This document shows positions 53,136 to 60,432 of a DNA stretch of 64,000 nucleotides, piece after piece (the first letter of the stretch is position 1; each line of letters opens with the position of its first letter). The stretch spans positions 682,001-746,000 of the forward strand of contig NZ_VSRV01000001.1 of assembly GCF_008122525.1 (NCBI RefSeq). Direction: 5' to 3'. A program made the position numbers and the translations under genes. The notes below the pieces were generated by a model. That model made no database searches and had not been told where the DNA came from. It was given only the letters and a program-made list of their open reading frames with translations. The DNA is from Marinomonas sp. IMCC 4694 (lineage in GTDB: Bacteria; Pseudomonadota; Gammaproteobacteria; Pseudomonadales; Marinomonadaceae).

Positions 53136-53183
53136 CCCTGAAGGGGAGTTCTCTCCTTCGGGGGAGTCTCCCCTCAAAGGAGG
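53136..53183 (+). promoter_or_regulatory. Two-hairpin leader of exo
   Basis: Hairpin A (53136-53163): CCCTGAAGGGGAG with CTCCTTCGGGG. Hairpin B (about 53168-53182): CTCC with GGAG, weaker than in the other leaders, covering part of the GGAGG site 5 bases before ATG 53188. Confidence 0.55.
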
Positions 53184-53187
53184 CAAT

Positions 53188-54204
53188 ATGAAGGTTATCG
53201 ACCTATCACAGCGTACTCCTGCATGGCACCAGTGGCGCATTGCAGGGGTTACGGCATCTGAAGCCCCAATTATTATGGGGCGTTCACCCTACAAAACACC
53301 TTGGCGATTATGGGCAGAAAAAACTGGATTCGTATTACCGGAAGACCTGTCGAATAATCCAAATGTGCTTCGTGGCATACGGTTGGAGCCTCAAGCAAGG
53401 CGAGCATTTGAGAATGCGCATAATGACTTTCTTCTGCCGTTATGTGCAGAAGCCGATCATAACGCAATCTTTCGAGCCAGCTTTGATGGCATCAACGATG
53501 CGGGCGAACCCGTTGAACTGAAATGTCCTTGCCAGTCAGTTTTTGAGGATGTGCAAGCTCACCGAGAACAAAGCGAGGCGTACCAGTTGTATTGGGTACA
53601 AGTACAGCATCAAATACTGGTCGCCAATAGCACGCGTGGTTGGTTGGTATTCTATTTTGAGGATCAACTGATTGAGTTTGAAATACAACGAGACGCGGCG
53701 TTCTTAACTGAATTGCAAGAAACGGCGCTTCAGTTTTGGGAGTTAGTACAGACCAAAAAAGAACCGTCAAAATGCCCTGAGCAAGATTGTTTTGTTCCCA
53801 AGGGTGAAGCCCAATACCGTTGGACATCGCTGTCTCGACAGTATTGCTCAGCACATGCCGAAGTGGTCCGACTGGAAAATCACATTAAATCTTTGAAAGA
53901 GGAAATGCGAGACGCTCAGTCAAAATTGGTCGCCATGATGGGTAACTACGCTCATGCCGACTATGCTGGGGTCAAACTCAGCCGCTACATGATGACGGGC
54001 ACGGTGGACTATAAGCAATTGGCCACCGATAAGTTAGGCGAGCTGGATGAACAGGTTTTAGCCGCTTACCGAAAAGCGCCACAAGAGCGGTTGCGCATTA
54101 GCACCAATAAGCCAGAGCAGCCCGTTGAAACACCAATCAAAATCAGTCTTGAGCAAGAGAACTTGGTTCTGCCAGGTGACTCGCCGAGCTCATTTTACTT
54201 TTAA
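53188..54204 (+). CDS. exo: YqaJ/lambda-type 5'-3' exonuclease
   Basis: 338 residues. Nuclease residues of the YqaJ fold are seen in GVTASEAPIIMGRSPYKTPW (about 17-36), FRASFDGINDAGEPVELKCP (about 94-113; catalytic D and the E-x-K pair) and YWVQVQHQILVANS (about 136). It chews 5' strands to give 3' tails for Bet. The last residues are DSPSSFYF, an aromatic tail also found on two other proteins of this block. Unlike lambda exo it is about 110 residues longer, with a coiled-coil C-terminal region (HIKSLKEEMRDAQSKLVAMM). Confidence 0.93.
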   Translation: MKVIDLSQRTPAWHQWRIAGVTASEAPIIMGRSPYKTPWRLWAEKTGFVLPEDLSNNPNVLRGIRLEPQARRAFENAHNDFLLPLCAEADHNAIFRASFDGINDAGEPVELKCPCQSVFEDVQAHREQSEAYQLYWVQVQHQILVANSTRGWLVFYFEDQLIEFEIQRDAAFLTELQETALQFWELVQTKKEPSKCPEQDCFVPKGEAQYRWTSLSRQYCSAHAEVVRLENHIKSLKEEMRDAQSKLVAMMGNYAHADYAGVKLSRYMMTGTVDYKQLATDKLGELDEQVLAAYRKAPQERLRISTNKPEQPVETPIKISLEQENLVLPGDSPSSFYF

Positions 54205-54213
54205 CGTTCACTT

Positions 54214-54236
54214 GGAGCCGATTTCGGCTCCTTTCT
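54214..54236 (+). terminator. Possible terminator after exo
   Basis: GGAGCCG (54214-54220) and CGGCTCC (54225-54231) form a perfect 7-bp stem with a 4-base loop followed by TTTCTC. The T-run is short, so termination may be partial. Confidence 0.45.
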
Positions 54237-54351
54237 CATGCGCTTACATCGAGTGCATCAGAAAGCAGTTTCACTCGTAGCCAATGCTGGGTACGAATGA
54301 TAGAGCGAGCTGAACTCTTATATACACAGCCATACCACAATCAACACACCA

Positions 54352-54407
54352 CCCGACGGGGACTTCATTCCCTGTTGGGGCATGGGGCCTCGTCAAAACT
54401 GATGAGG
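54352..54407 (+). promoter_or_regulatory. Two-hairpin leader of the CobS-like gene
   Basis: Hairpin A (54352-54379): CCCGACGGGGA with TCCCTGTTGGG, two G-U pairs. Hairpin B (54388-54407): CCTCGTC with GATGAGG, one G-U; the likely ribosome site TGAGG is in the 3' arm, 7 bases before ATG 54414. Confidence 0.7.
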
Positions 54408-54413
54408 TTTACC

Positions 54414-55373
54414 ATGACTGAACAATCCCCATTTTTGGTTCAAGTGAATCAAGCGTTTAATGTCCCGGCTCCTGATGCTTTCGTTCTGGAGGGATTTGGT
54501 GCCGACACTACCCATCCAAACATTCCCGTTCGCAAGGACGAGTATGTTTTTAGAAAAGAAGACTTACGTGACGTATTGGCGTTCTTGTCTAACCCAGACG
54601 GTGACGGTTTGTATATTACTGGCCCCACTGGATGCGGTAAGACCTCACTAATTTGCCAAGTTGCTTCTCGATTGAATTGGCCTGTTCAGCAAATTACTGC
54701 GCACGGTCGATTGGAGTTGTCCGATCTTATCGGTCACCACACGCTGGTTAATGGCAACATGACCTTTGTGTATGGACCGCTGGCACTGGCTGTAAAGCAT
54801 GGCCATTTGCTGATCATTAATGAAATGGATCTTGCTGAGCCTGCGGAACTGGCTGGGCTCAATGACATTTTGGAAGGTGCCCCGTTGGTCATCGCACAAA
54901 ATGGCGGTGAGATCATCATGCCACATAACAAGTTTCGTTTTATCGCAACCGGCAACAGTGCGGGCAGCGGTGATCAAACGGGCTTGTATCAAGGCGTGCT
55001 TCAACAGAATTTGGCTTTCCTTGATCGCTTTAGAATCATTGAAGCGACCTATGCAGAGCCATCTGTAGAGGAAGCCATTCTGGAGAACGTTGCGCCGGGC
55101 TTGCCAGAAGTCTTTCGCCAAAAAATGGTGAAGGTGGCTGGTGACATTCGTCGTCTTTTTATTGGGGGCGCGGATGGCGGTGCGGAGCTTAGTATCACCA
55201 TGTCCACTCGGACCTTGGTGCGCTGGGCAAAGTTAACACTTGCTTTTAAAGGCGCTCCTAACGCAGTGGAGTATGCACTGGTTCGGTCTTTGACGGCTCG
55301 TGCTGAGTTGGAGCAACGAGAAGCCATTCATCGTATTGCTGCTGATGTCTTCGGTGATCACTGGGAGGATTGA
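54414..55373 (+). CDS. CobS-like MoxR-type AAA+ ATPase
   Basis: 319 residues. Walker A YITGPTGCGKTSLICQ (about 67-82), Walker B GHLLIINEMDLAEPAE (about 128-143), sensor and arginine-finger regions FRFIATGNSAGSGDQTGLYQ and FLDRFRIIEATYAEPSV. It resembles the CobS chelatase subunit, but no cobalamin gene is near; the equivalent gene is a backbone gene of unknown role in SXT/R391. MoxR-type ATPases work with VWA proteins, one of which lies 2.4 kb on. ATG 54414 follows the hairpin leader; an upstream frame to 54297 crosses that leader and is rejected. The stop overlaps the next start region. Confidence 0.9.
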   Translation: MTEQSPFLVQVNQAFNVPAPDAFVLEGFGADTTHPNIPVRKDEYVFRKEDLRDVLAFLSNPDGDGLYITGPTGCGKTSLICQVASRLNWPVQQITAHGRLELSDLIGHHTLVNGNMTFVYGPLALAVKHGHLLIINEMDLAEPAELAGLNDILEGAPLVIAQNGGEIIMPHNKFRFIATGNSAGSGDQTGLYQGVLQQNLAFLDRFRIIEATYAEPSVEEAILENVAPGLPEVFRQKMVKVAGDIRRLFIGGADGGAELSITMSTRTLVRWAKLTLAFKGAPNAVEYALVRSLTARAELEQREAIHRIAADVFGDHWED

Positions 55374-55375
55374 TG

Positions 55376-56140
55376 ATGGAAAAGTGCTTTGCTCTTTACC
55401 GTTACAGTCATTCTGATGGGACAGCCAAAGAATGGGCCATTTACGTTGGATCAGACACCCAGGAGATTGAAGTTCGGTTTGGAAAAGCTGGTCAATTGTC
55501 GCAGCAGCGATTGATTGACTCGACTGATCCTAACGCTGAAGCAGACCGACGAATCAATGAGAAAATCAACAAGGGTTATCGATTTGTTGGACATGTCGGT
55601 ATTGATCATCAAGGGCGGCCATTTGAACTCTCAAATGCGCTAGATAGCGTCGCGTGCGCCAATAACGTCAGTTGGGAGTTTCGTACTCGCAAGGACGTCA
55701 ATGGCCAAATTTCGCTGGCGCAAAAAGCGTTGTTCGATATGGCAAAGCTGCTTGAAGCCTATGGCTTGGCTGTTTTTGATGATAACCAGGTCAGGATTGG
55801 AGAATGGTCATTAGGGTTTTGCAAAAGCGCATTACCTAGTACCAATCAAATCAGCATGGTGTCGGGTGAAGGCGCTGGCATTGTTAACACTGATGATGGC
55901 CCGTGGCCATTGTTGCTGTTACTGGCCTTTAAGCGTCAATTACCACCTCTGTGTTCGCTCACAGTAGCGAGTCCTGAAGGGATAGAAGTATCCGACCAAC
56001 TGAAGTTGGAAAAAGATGTATTGAGGCTATTAGGCAGTGATTTAGAGCGGGTTCGCCCGATAGCTGAAGCACTGGACTTAATGCCTGTGAAAATCGATCT
56101 CAACCAATCGTCGCCTGATTCGCAAAATTACTATTTCTGA
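55376..56140 (+). CDS. WGR-like domain protein with aromatic tail
   Basis: 254 residues. The N-terminal 80 residues (ALYRYSHSDGTAKEWAIYVG then EVRFGKAGQLSQQRLIDS) resemble the WGR fold, a small nucleic-acid or protein-binding module, with FGKAG at the WGR position. The rest is not recognised. It ends SQNYYF, comparable with the FYF tails of Exo and the DUF3150 protein. ATG 55376 is 7 bases after GGGAGG; ATG 55373 overlaps the upstream stop. It has no leader of its own and is probably coupled to the CobS-like gene. Confidence 0.7.
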   Translation: MEKCFALYRYSHSDGTAKEWAIYVGSDTQEIEVRFGKAGQLSQQRLIDSTDPNAEADRRINEKINKGYRFVGHVGIDHQGRPFELSNALDSVACANNVSWEFRTRKDVNGQISLAQKALFDMAKLLEAYGLAVFDDNQVRIGEWSLGFCKSALPSTNQISMVSGEGAGIVNTDDGPWPLLLLLAFKRQLPPLCSLTVASPEGIEVSDQLKLEKDVLRLLGSDLERVRPIAEALDLMPVKIDLNQSSPDSQNYYF

Positions 56141-56175
56141 TAGTGATGTTGCCATTAGCGCGTCAACTACTACCA

Positions 56176-56238
56176 CCCAAACGGGGGGCCATTGCTCCTG
56201 TTGGGAGTGGTGCGTCCCCATCTCGCATGAGGATGCAC
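56176..56238 (+). promoter_or_regulatory. Two-hairpin leader of the DUF3150 gene
   Basis: Hairpin A (56176-56205): CCCAA...CGGGG with CTCCTG TTGGG, imperfect. Hairpin B (56210-56238): GTGCGTCC with GGATGCAC, one G-U, a 13-base loop; GAGG precedes and enters the 3' arm, which ends one base before ATG 56240. Confidence 0.65.
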
Positions 56239-56239
56239 T

Positions 56240-57193
56240 ATGAGTATTCAAACCCTCGACAAACTTTTGATTTGTCACATCGACTGTTCCATCTGGAGCG
56301 GTAGAAAAAAACTAAGGCCTGAAGATTTCAGACTAGCCAATGGCAGCCAACTTCCACCGAAGGATGTTGCCAGCTTAGGGAGTAAAAAAATTTGCGACCC
56401 TGAGGCATTGGCGAACTTTGAAAGGCTTAAGAAAGAAGCGCAGCGTTTGTGTGAGCAAGTCGGTGTGCGGTTCTTAGGTGGCTATGCCGTCCCTGAAGAC
56501 CGAATTGATCAGATTGTTCCAGAGCTTGACCGGATCGGTCAGGAGTTTGCGCAGTGCAAGCAGTTGTTCTTGGACAACTATGATCAGGTGACTTTTGACT
56601 GGGTTGCAAAACACCCGGAATTTGCAGATGCAATCCGGCGTGCGCTGTCACCCATCGAAGACGTGGAACAACGGCTTCAGTTCGATTATGCCATCTATCG
56701 AATGCAACCGGCTGAACAAGCTGGTGGCTTAGATGACAAGGTCAATGGCATGGGACACACCCTCTTTAGGGAGGTGGCTCGTGATGCCAATGAACTGTTT
56801 GAGCGTTCCGTTGCAGGTAAGAATCAAATCAGCCAGCGAGCCCTTAATCCTCTGAAACGGTTAAGAGACAAGTTGGATGGTTTGTCATTCCTGGATCATC
56901 GAGTCCAGCCGATGGTTGAAGCGATGGACAATTTATTTGTTCGTCTGCCGAAGACCGGCCCTGTGACAGACAATCTCTATCACGAACTGATGGCGACCAT
57001 TTTAATTTTGTCTGATCCAGACAAGATGAGAATGCACGGTGAAGGTCAATTGGATATCAGACAACTGATGCCCAAACCTGAACCTAAACCCGCACAGCCA
57101 GTATCTGCTCAGCCAGATAACTTACGTGCAATACCACAACCAACCGTCAGACCAAACCTTGGTTCGACTGTACCAAACTCATTTTATTTTTAA
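56240..57193 (+). CDS. DUF3150-family protein with aromatic tail
   Basis: 317 residues, largely helical, matching the DUF3150 proteins of SXT/R391 and IncA/C elements (starts IQTLDKLLICHIDCSIWSGR; KKLRPEDFRLANGSQLPPKD). The function is not known. A Pro/Gln-rich linker (PKPEPKPAQPVSAQPDNLRA, about 277-296) leads to a terminal VPNSFYF, nearly the same tail as Exo (SPSSFYF). The gene sits between the CobS-like and CobT-like genes, which argues for a common machine. The tail on a flexible linker would be well exposed. Confidence 0.8.
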   Translation: MSIQTLDKLLICHIDCSIWSGRKKLRPEDFRLANGSQLPPKDVASLGSKKICDPEALANFERLKKEAQRLCEQVGVRFLGGYAVPEDRIDQIVPELDRIGQEFAQCKQLFLDNYDQVTFDWVAKHPEFADAIRRALSPIEDVEQRLQFDYAIYRMQPAEQAGGLDDKVNGMGHTLFREVARDANELFERSVAGKNQISQRALNPLKRLRDKLDGLSFLDHRVQPMVEAMDNLFVRLPKTGPVTDNLYHELMATILILSDPDKMRMHGEGQLDIRQLMPKPEPKPAQPVSAQPDNLRAIPQPTVRPNLGSTVPNSFYF

Positions 57194-57196
57194 CGT

Positions 57197-57249
57197 CCTT
57201 GAGGGTATGTTGCCCTGAAGGGTGCATGTCCTCTGAACTATGTAAGAGG
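57197..57249 (+). promoter_or_regulatory. Two-hairpin leader of the 146-residue ORF
   Basis: Hairpin A (57197-57221): CCTTGAGGGT with GCCCTGAAGG, one mismatch. Hairpin B (57230-57249): CCTCT with AGAGG, which is the ribosome site, 5 bases before ATG 57255. Confidence 0.6.
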
Positions 57250-57254
57250 AAATT

Positions 57255-57695
57255 ATGCAATCAACCATCCATAACCCCAGCCAACTGAAGCAGTTTGAAG
57301 CACATTTTCGTGGTGTGACTGATGCGGTTGAAAGTGAATCGATACCAGAAGTGGCGTGTTGTCGAACGTTAGTACAACGGTCGTACTCAACACATAGTGT
57401 CGTGATCCCAAAGAACCCTGTGCTGATTGCAGATGCGGAGGCACAAGGAGCTTGGGTAACGGCCATGGTGTTTGTTCCAAACATGGCATTGCAGCAAACC
57501 GCTTTTGAGCGGGCCTGGCTGCAATATCAACACGAGGTGTCTACTCAGTTACAAGATCAGTACGGTCTGACATTGGATGACATCCTGAGTTTAGACCAGC
57601 TTAAAACGTCATTTGAGCAGCACGAGAGTCCAGCTCAATTGGTGGCTTGGTTAGGTCAAAAATACGACCTGGATAAGCTAAAAGCACAGGTTTAA
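57255..57695 (+). CDS. Hypothetical protein of the CobS/CobT-like block
   Basis: 146 residues, soluble, no signal peptide. No domain recognised. The C-terminal half is helical (DQYGLTLDDILSLDQLKTSF) and ends LGQKYDLDKLKAQV. It lies between the DUF3150 gene and the CobT-like VWA gene, has its own two-hairpin leader and good AGAGG site, and keeps the codon style of its neighbours. It is likely part of the same function. Confidence 0.6.
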   Translation: MQSTIHNPSQLKQFEAHFRGVTDAVESESIPEVACCRTLVQRSYSTHSVVIPKNPVLIADAEAQGAWVTAMVFVPNMALQQTAFERAWLQYQHEVSTQLQDQYGLTLDDILSLDQLKTSFEQHESPAQLVAWLGQKYDLDKLKAQV

Positions 57696-57706
57696 ACACT
57701 TACATT

Positions 57707-57764
57707 CCCAGCGGGGAAACGCTCCCGCTGAGGGAGTATTCCCCCTAATGATTAGGAGACTCCC
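57707..57764 (+). promoter_or_regulatory. Two-hairpin leader of the CobT-like gene
   Basis: Hairpin A (57707-57734): CCCAGCGGGG with CTCCCGCTGAGGG. Hairpin B (57732-57764): outer GGGAGT with ACTCCC and inner CCTAA with TTAGG; the AGGAG site is inside and the stem ends directly at ATG 57765. Confidence 0.7.
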
Positions 57765-59420
57765 ATGAATCATCCATTAAAAAATGCACTGCCAATCGTT
57801 GCCGCCGCTTATGGCGAAAAGTTTGGTGTGAAGGTGCTTATTCAAGGACAAGATGCGTTTACCGATGGTGAGCGGATTGTGATCCCAACAGCAAACCCAG
57901 ACGACCCACACTATCAACAGATAGCTTGGGGTTATCTGGCTCATGAAGCGGCGCATATTCGGCATACTAATTTTGAAATGGTGCAGAAGGCGTCGTCCAA
58001 GCCGATCCGTAAGACACTTCTCAATATCATTGAGGACGTTCGCATTGAAAACGAATTGGCAAAGGATTACCCCGGAACCCGGCGCAGTATTTTGCAAGTG
58101 ATTGAGTACATGGTGGACACACAGCAAATGTGTGTACCTGCACAGCTTGAGCCTGCATCTAACTTGCAAGCCTGGTTGTTGTTCCGCTTGAGATGCCATT
58201 TTCTGGACCAGAAAGCGCTGACGCCTTTGTATCAAGCAGTTGATGAAAGAGTGAGGCAACTCTTTCCTGCCGCAGCGATGAGCCGGTTAAGCGCCATGCT
58301 GACAGCAGTACCTAGCCTAGCATCTACAGGTGAAGTGCTAAAACTTGTCGATGCTATCGTTGCCATGTTGGAAGAAGAATCTCGTCCACCACAGGATGAG
58401 TCTGATGCTGATAGCGGTGATGACATTGGACAAGCTGCGAGTAATGACAGCAATAACAGTAGTGACAGTCAAACCCCGGAAGCAGACTCGTCTGCAATGG
58501 TGGATGCTGCTGAAACGGGGGATTCAGATAACTCTGATCAAGCTGACAATTTGCGACAAGCCTTAGAGGCCAGTGCCGCTCAGTTTGAGCCCGATACCTT
58601 TGCACAAGTGGCAGAAGTGTTGTCGGAACAAGCTGAAGGACATCAGGGCGTCACTCCACTCAGTTTGCCCCAAGCAGAGCAAGCCATGTTGGGTGATGAG
58701 GCCATCTTGACCTTATCGGCGTCTGAGTCCGCTCAAATTCGAGCCCGAATTAGAGGCATGGTTCAGTCCAGTCAGGACAATCGGAATCATGCCCAAAGGC
58801 ACGGTCTTCGAGTTGCAACCCATCGTCTTGCCGCTTCACAAGCAGGTGAGTCGAGATTGTTTATTCAAAGGCAACCTCGCATTGTCCCCAATGCTGCTGT
58901 GCACTTGCTGGTCGATATATCGGGTTCAATGGGTAAACCCATCGGAGAAGGTAATCGAAAGTACTTTCATATTGCCAATGAAGCCGCTTTGGCTTTGGCC
59001 ATGGCACTGGAAGGCATACCGGGTGTTGTACCTGCGGTCAGTTATTTTCCTGGTATTCATCAGGAAGTTTCTATCGCGTTATTACCCAAGCAATCGGTTC
59101 GACATCGGGCCGCCTGTTTTGACCAAAAACCACGAGGTTGTACGCCTATGGCACAAGCGATGTGGTTTGCGGCAAACAGTTTGTTAGCACAAAAACAGAA
59201 GCGAAAGCTAATGATAGTGCTAACCGATGGTGACCCAGATGATTGGGCTGCCACGCATGACATTGTTGACCGGTGCAGACGAAGTGGCTTTGAGCTGCTG
59301 GGGATCGGGATTCAAACACGCAGTGTTGAGAAATTCTTTCCTCAAAGCATTGTGATTAATGACGTCAAAGATCTAAAGCGTGAGTTATTCGAAGTAACGC
59401 AACAACTGTTAATTCAGTAA
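57765..59420 (+). CDS. CobT-like VWA protein with HEAAH metallopeptidase-like motif
   Basis: 551 residues. Near residue 60 is GYLAHEAAHIRHTNFEM, an HExxH zinc-site motif, followed by IIEDVRIENELAKDYPG with a possible third Glu ligand. A long acidic Ser/Asp/Asn-rich linker spans about 205-265. The C-terminal VWA domain has the metal site LLVDISGSMGKPIG (about 381-394), GCTPMAQAM and VLTDGDPDDWA. Such proteins partner MoxR-type AAA+ ATPases, here the CobS-like protein. Whether the HEAAH site is an active protease is unknown. Confidence 0.88.
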   Translation: MNHPLKNALPIVAAAYGEKFGVKVLIQGQDAFTDGERIVIPTANPDDPHYQQIAWGYLAHEAAHIRHTNFEMVQKASSKPIRKTLLNIIEDVRIENELAKDYPGTRRSILQVIEYMVDTQQMCVPAQLEPASNLQAWLLFRLRCHFLDQKALTPLYQAVDERVRQLFPAAAMSRLSAMLTAVPSLASTGEVLKLVDAIVAMLEEESRPPQDESDADSGDDIGQAASNDSNNSSDSQTPEADSSAMVDAAETGDSDNSDQADNLRQALEASAAQFEPDTFAQVAEVLSEQAEGHQGVTPLSLPQAEQAMLGDEAILTLSASESAQIRARIRGMVQSSQDNRNHAQRHGLRVATHRLAASQAGESRLFIQRQPRIVPNAAVHLLVDISGSMGKPIGEGNRKYFHIANEAALALAMALEGIPGVVPAVSYFPGIHQEVSIALLPKQSVRHRAACFDQKPRGCTPMAQAMWFAANSLLAQKQKRKLMIVLTDGDPDDWAATHDIVDRCRRSGFELLGIGIQTRSVEKFFPQSIVINDVKDLKRELFEVTQQLLIQ

Positions 59421-59438
59421 CCACATCCATTTTACCAC

Positions 59439-59500
59439 CCTGCGGGGACGATTCCGTCTCCGTCAGGGCATGGGTTCGTCTCCGCTTTTTTTTGGAGACT
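59439..59500 (+). promoter_or_regulatory. Two-hairpin leader of the RadC-like gene
   Basis: Hairpin A (59439-59469): CCCTG...CGGGGACG with CGTCTCCGTCAGGG, one bulge. Hairpin B (59479-59500): GTCTCC with GGAGAC, perfect, with a T-rich loop; GGAG is the ribosome site of ATG 59504. Confidence 0.7.
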
Positions 59501-59503
59501 CCT

Positions 59504-60001
59504 ATGAAAAACAGAAAGTTCTTAGCTGGCGAAGAAGCCGGTACTTACATCGTTCCTAAGCAAGTGACTGAAGCGGATATTTTAGATATGGCGCTTAAGC
59601 TTGCCCGTGGTCGATTGAGTAAAGGTCGCAAAATTGAACAGCCATCGTCGGCGTTCTCATACCTGCAAACTTTGATGCACGAGTATGAGCACGAGGTTTT
59701 TGGTGTGCTGTTTCTTGATACAAAGCATCGTGTTATTCGATTTGAAGAGCTATTCAAAGGTACTTTAGATGCGGCGAGCGTGTATCCAAGGGAAGTAACA
59801 AAGCGAGCGCTAGAACTTAATGCGGCAGCAGTGATACTGGTTCATAACCATCCATCGGGTGATCCTGAGCCAAGTGAAGCTGATAAACGCATTACTCATC
59901 GACTCCGTGACGCCTTGTCACTTGTTGATATTCGAACGCTTGACCATGTTGTGGTCGCATCCGAGGGCTGCGTTTCGCTTGCCGAACGCGGTTATCTTTA
60001 A
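59504..60001 (+). CDS. RadC-like JAB/MPN-domain protein
   Basis: 165 residues. The MPN/JAB metal motif is AAAVILVHNHPSGDPEPSEA (about 107-126), with a matching upstream Glu in HEYEHEVFGVLFLD. RadC-like genes are common on mobile elements; despite the name a repair role is not established. ATG 59504 is used because the GGAG site of the leader hairpin fits it; a TTG at 59492 would lie inside that site. The stop overlaps the next ATG by one base. Confidence 0.9.
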   Translation: MKNRKFLAGEEAGTYIVPKQVTEADILDMALKLARGRLSKGRKIEQPSSAFSYLQTLMHEYEHEVFGVLFLDTKHRVIRFEELFKGTLDAASVYPREVTKRALELNAAAVILVHNHPSGDPEPSEADKRITHRLRDALSLVDIRTLDHVVVASEGCVSLAERGYL

Positions 60002-60342
60002 TGAATGGGCGCATTGCCCATTCTCCTACATCACAAAAGCAGTCACATCAACACACATCATCACAGCTCGAATTTCTATTTGAGTTTGATGATGCCCCAG
60101 TCACTTGGTCTGACACGGAAATCTGGCAGTTACGCGAAGGCATTCTATTGGATGCGATCCGTGTATTGCTGGACGGTCGTGTCAGTACTCGATTGCGAAA
60201 GGATGTGTTGTCGTGGATTCAAAATGACGAAATAGCGCCATTTTGCTTTCGTGTTTGCGCGATGGCTGCGGTTGTCGATCCTGATGTGCTTCGTGATTCC
60301 ATCATGTGGCTATTAAGACGACATGGTATCCAGCTTGACTAA
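60001..60342 (+). CDS. Hypothetical protein coupled to the RadC-like gene
   Basis: 113 residues. The start overlaps the radC-like stop (TAATG), so it is probably translated by coupling. After a polar His/Gln/Ser-rich opening, the body (WSDTEIWQLREGILLDAIRV, then LRKDVLSWIQNDEIAPFCFR) is helical and well conserved in style. No family recognised; a gene of this size follows radC in SXT-like backbones. It ends 90 bases before the primase-like gene. Confidence 0.65.
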   Translation: MNGRIAHSPTSQKQSHQHTSSQLEFLFEFDDAPVTWSDTEIWQLREGILLDAIRVLLDGRVSTRLRKDVLSWIQNDEIAPFCFRVCAMAAVVDPDVLRDSIMWLLRRHGIQLD

Positions 60343-60380
60343 CGCTCCTGTATTAACCGAACGGCTAATGCAGGACCTAA

Positions 60381-60428
60381 GCTGACTTTTACCACCTGTG
60401 GTAGGAGTCGGCATTTTACTTAAGGAGG
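60381..60428 (+). promoter_or_regulatory. Hairpin leader of the primase-like gene
   Basis: GCTGACT (60381-60387) pairs with AGTCGGC (60406-60412), one G-U, enclosing ACCACCTGTGGT (60391-60402). The ribosome site TAAGGAGG (60421-60428) is outside the stem, unlike the other leaders, so it should be freely open. Confidence 0.55.
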
Positions 60429-60432
60429 TTAT

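Noticed and set aside
54297..54413. N-terminal extension of the CobS-like protein
   Set aside because: The frame is open but crosses the two-hairpin leader; ATG 54414 follows it as in the neighbouring genes.
59479..59500. T-rich loops in the leaders before 52984 and 59504 as transcription terminators
   Set aside because: The T-runs lie inside the loop of hairpin B, not after a stem, and the next gene starts immediately.
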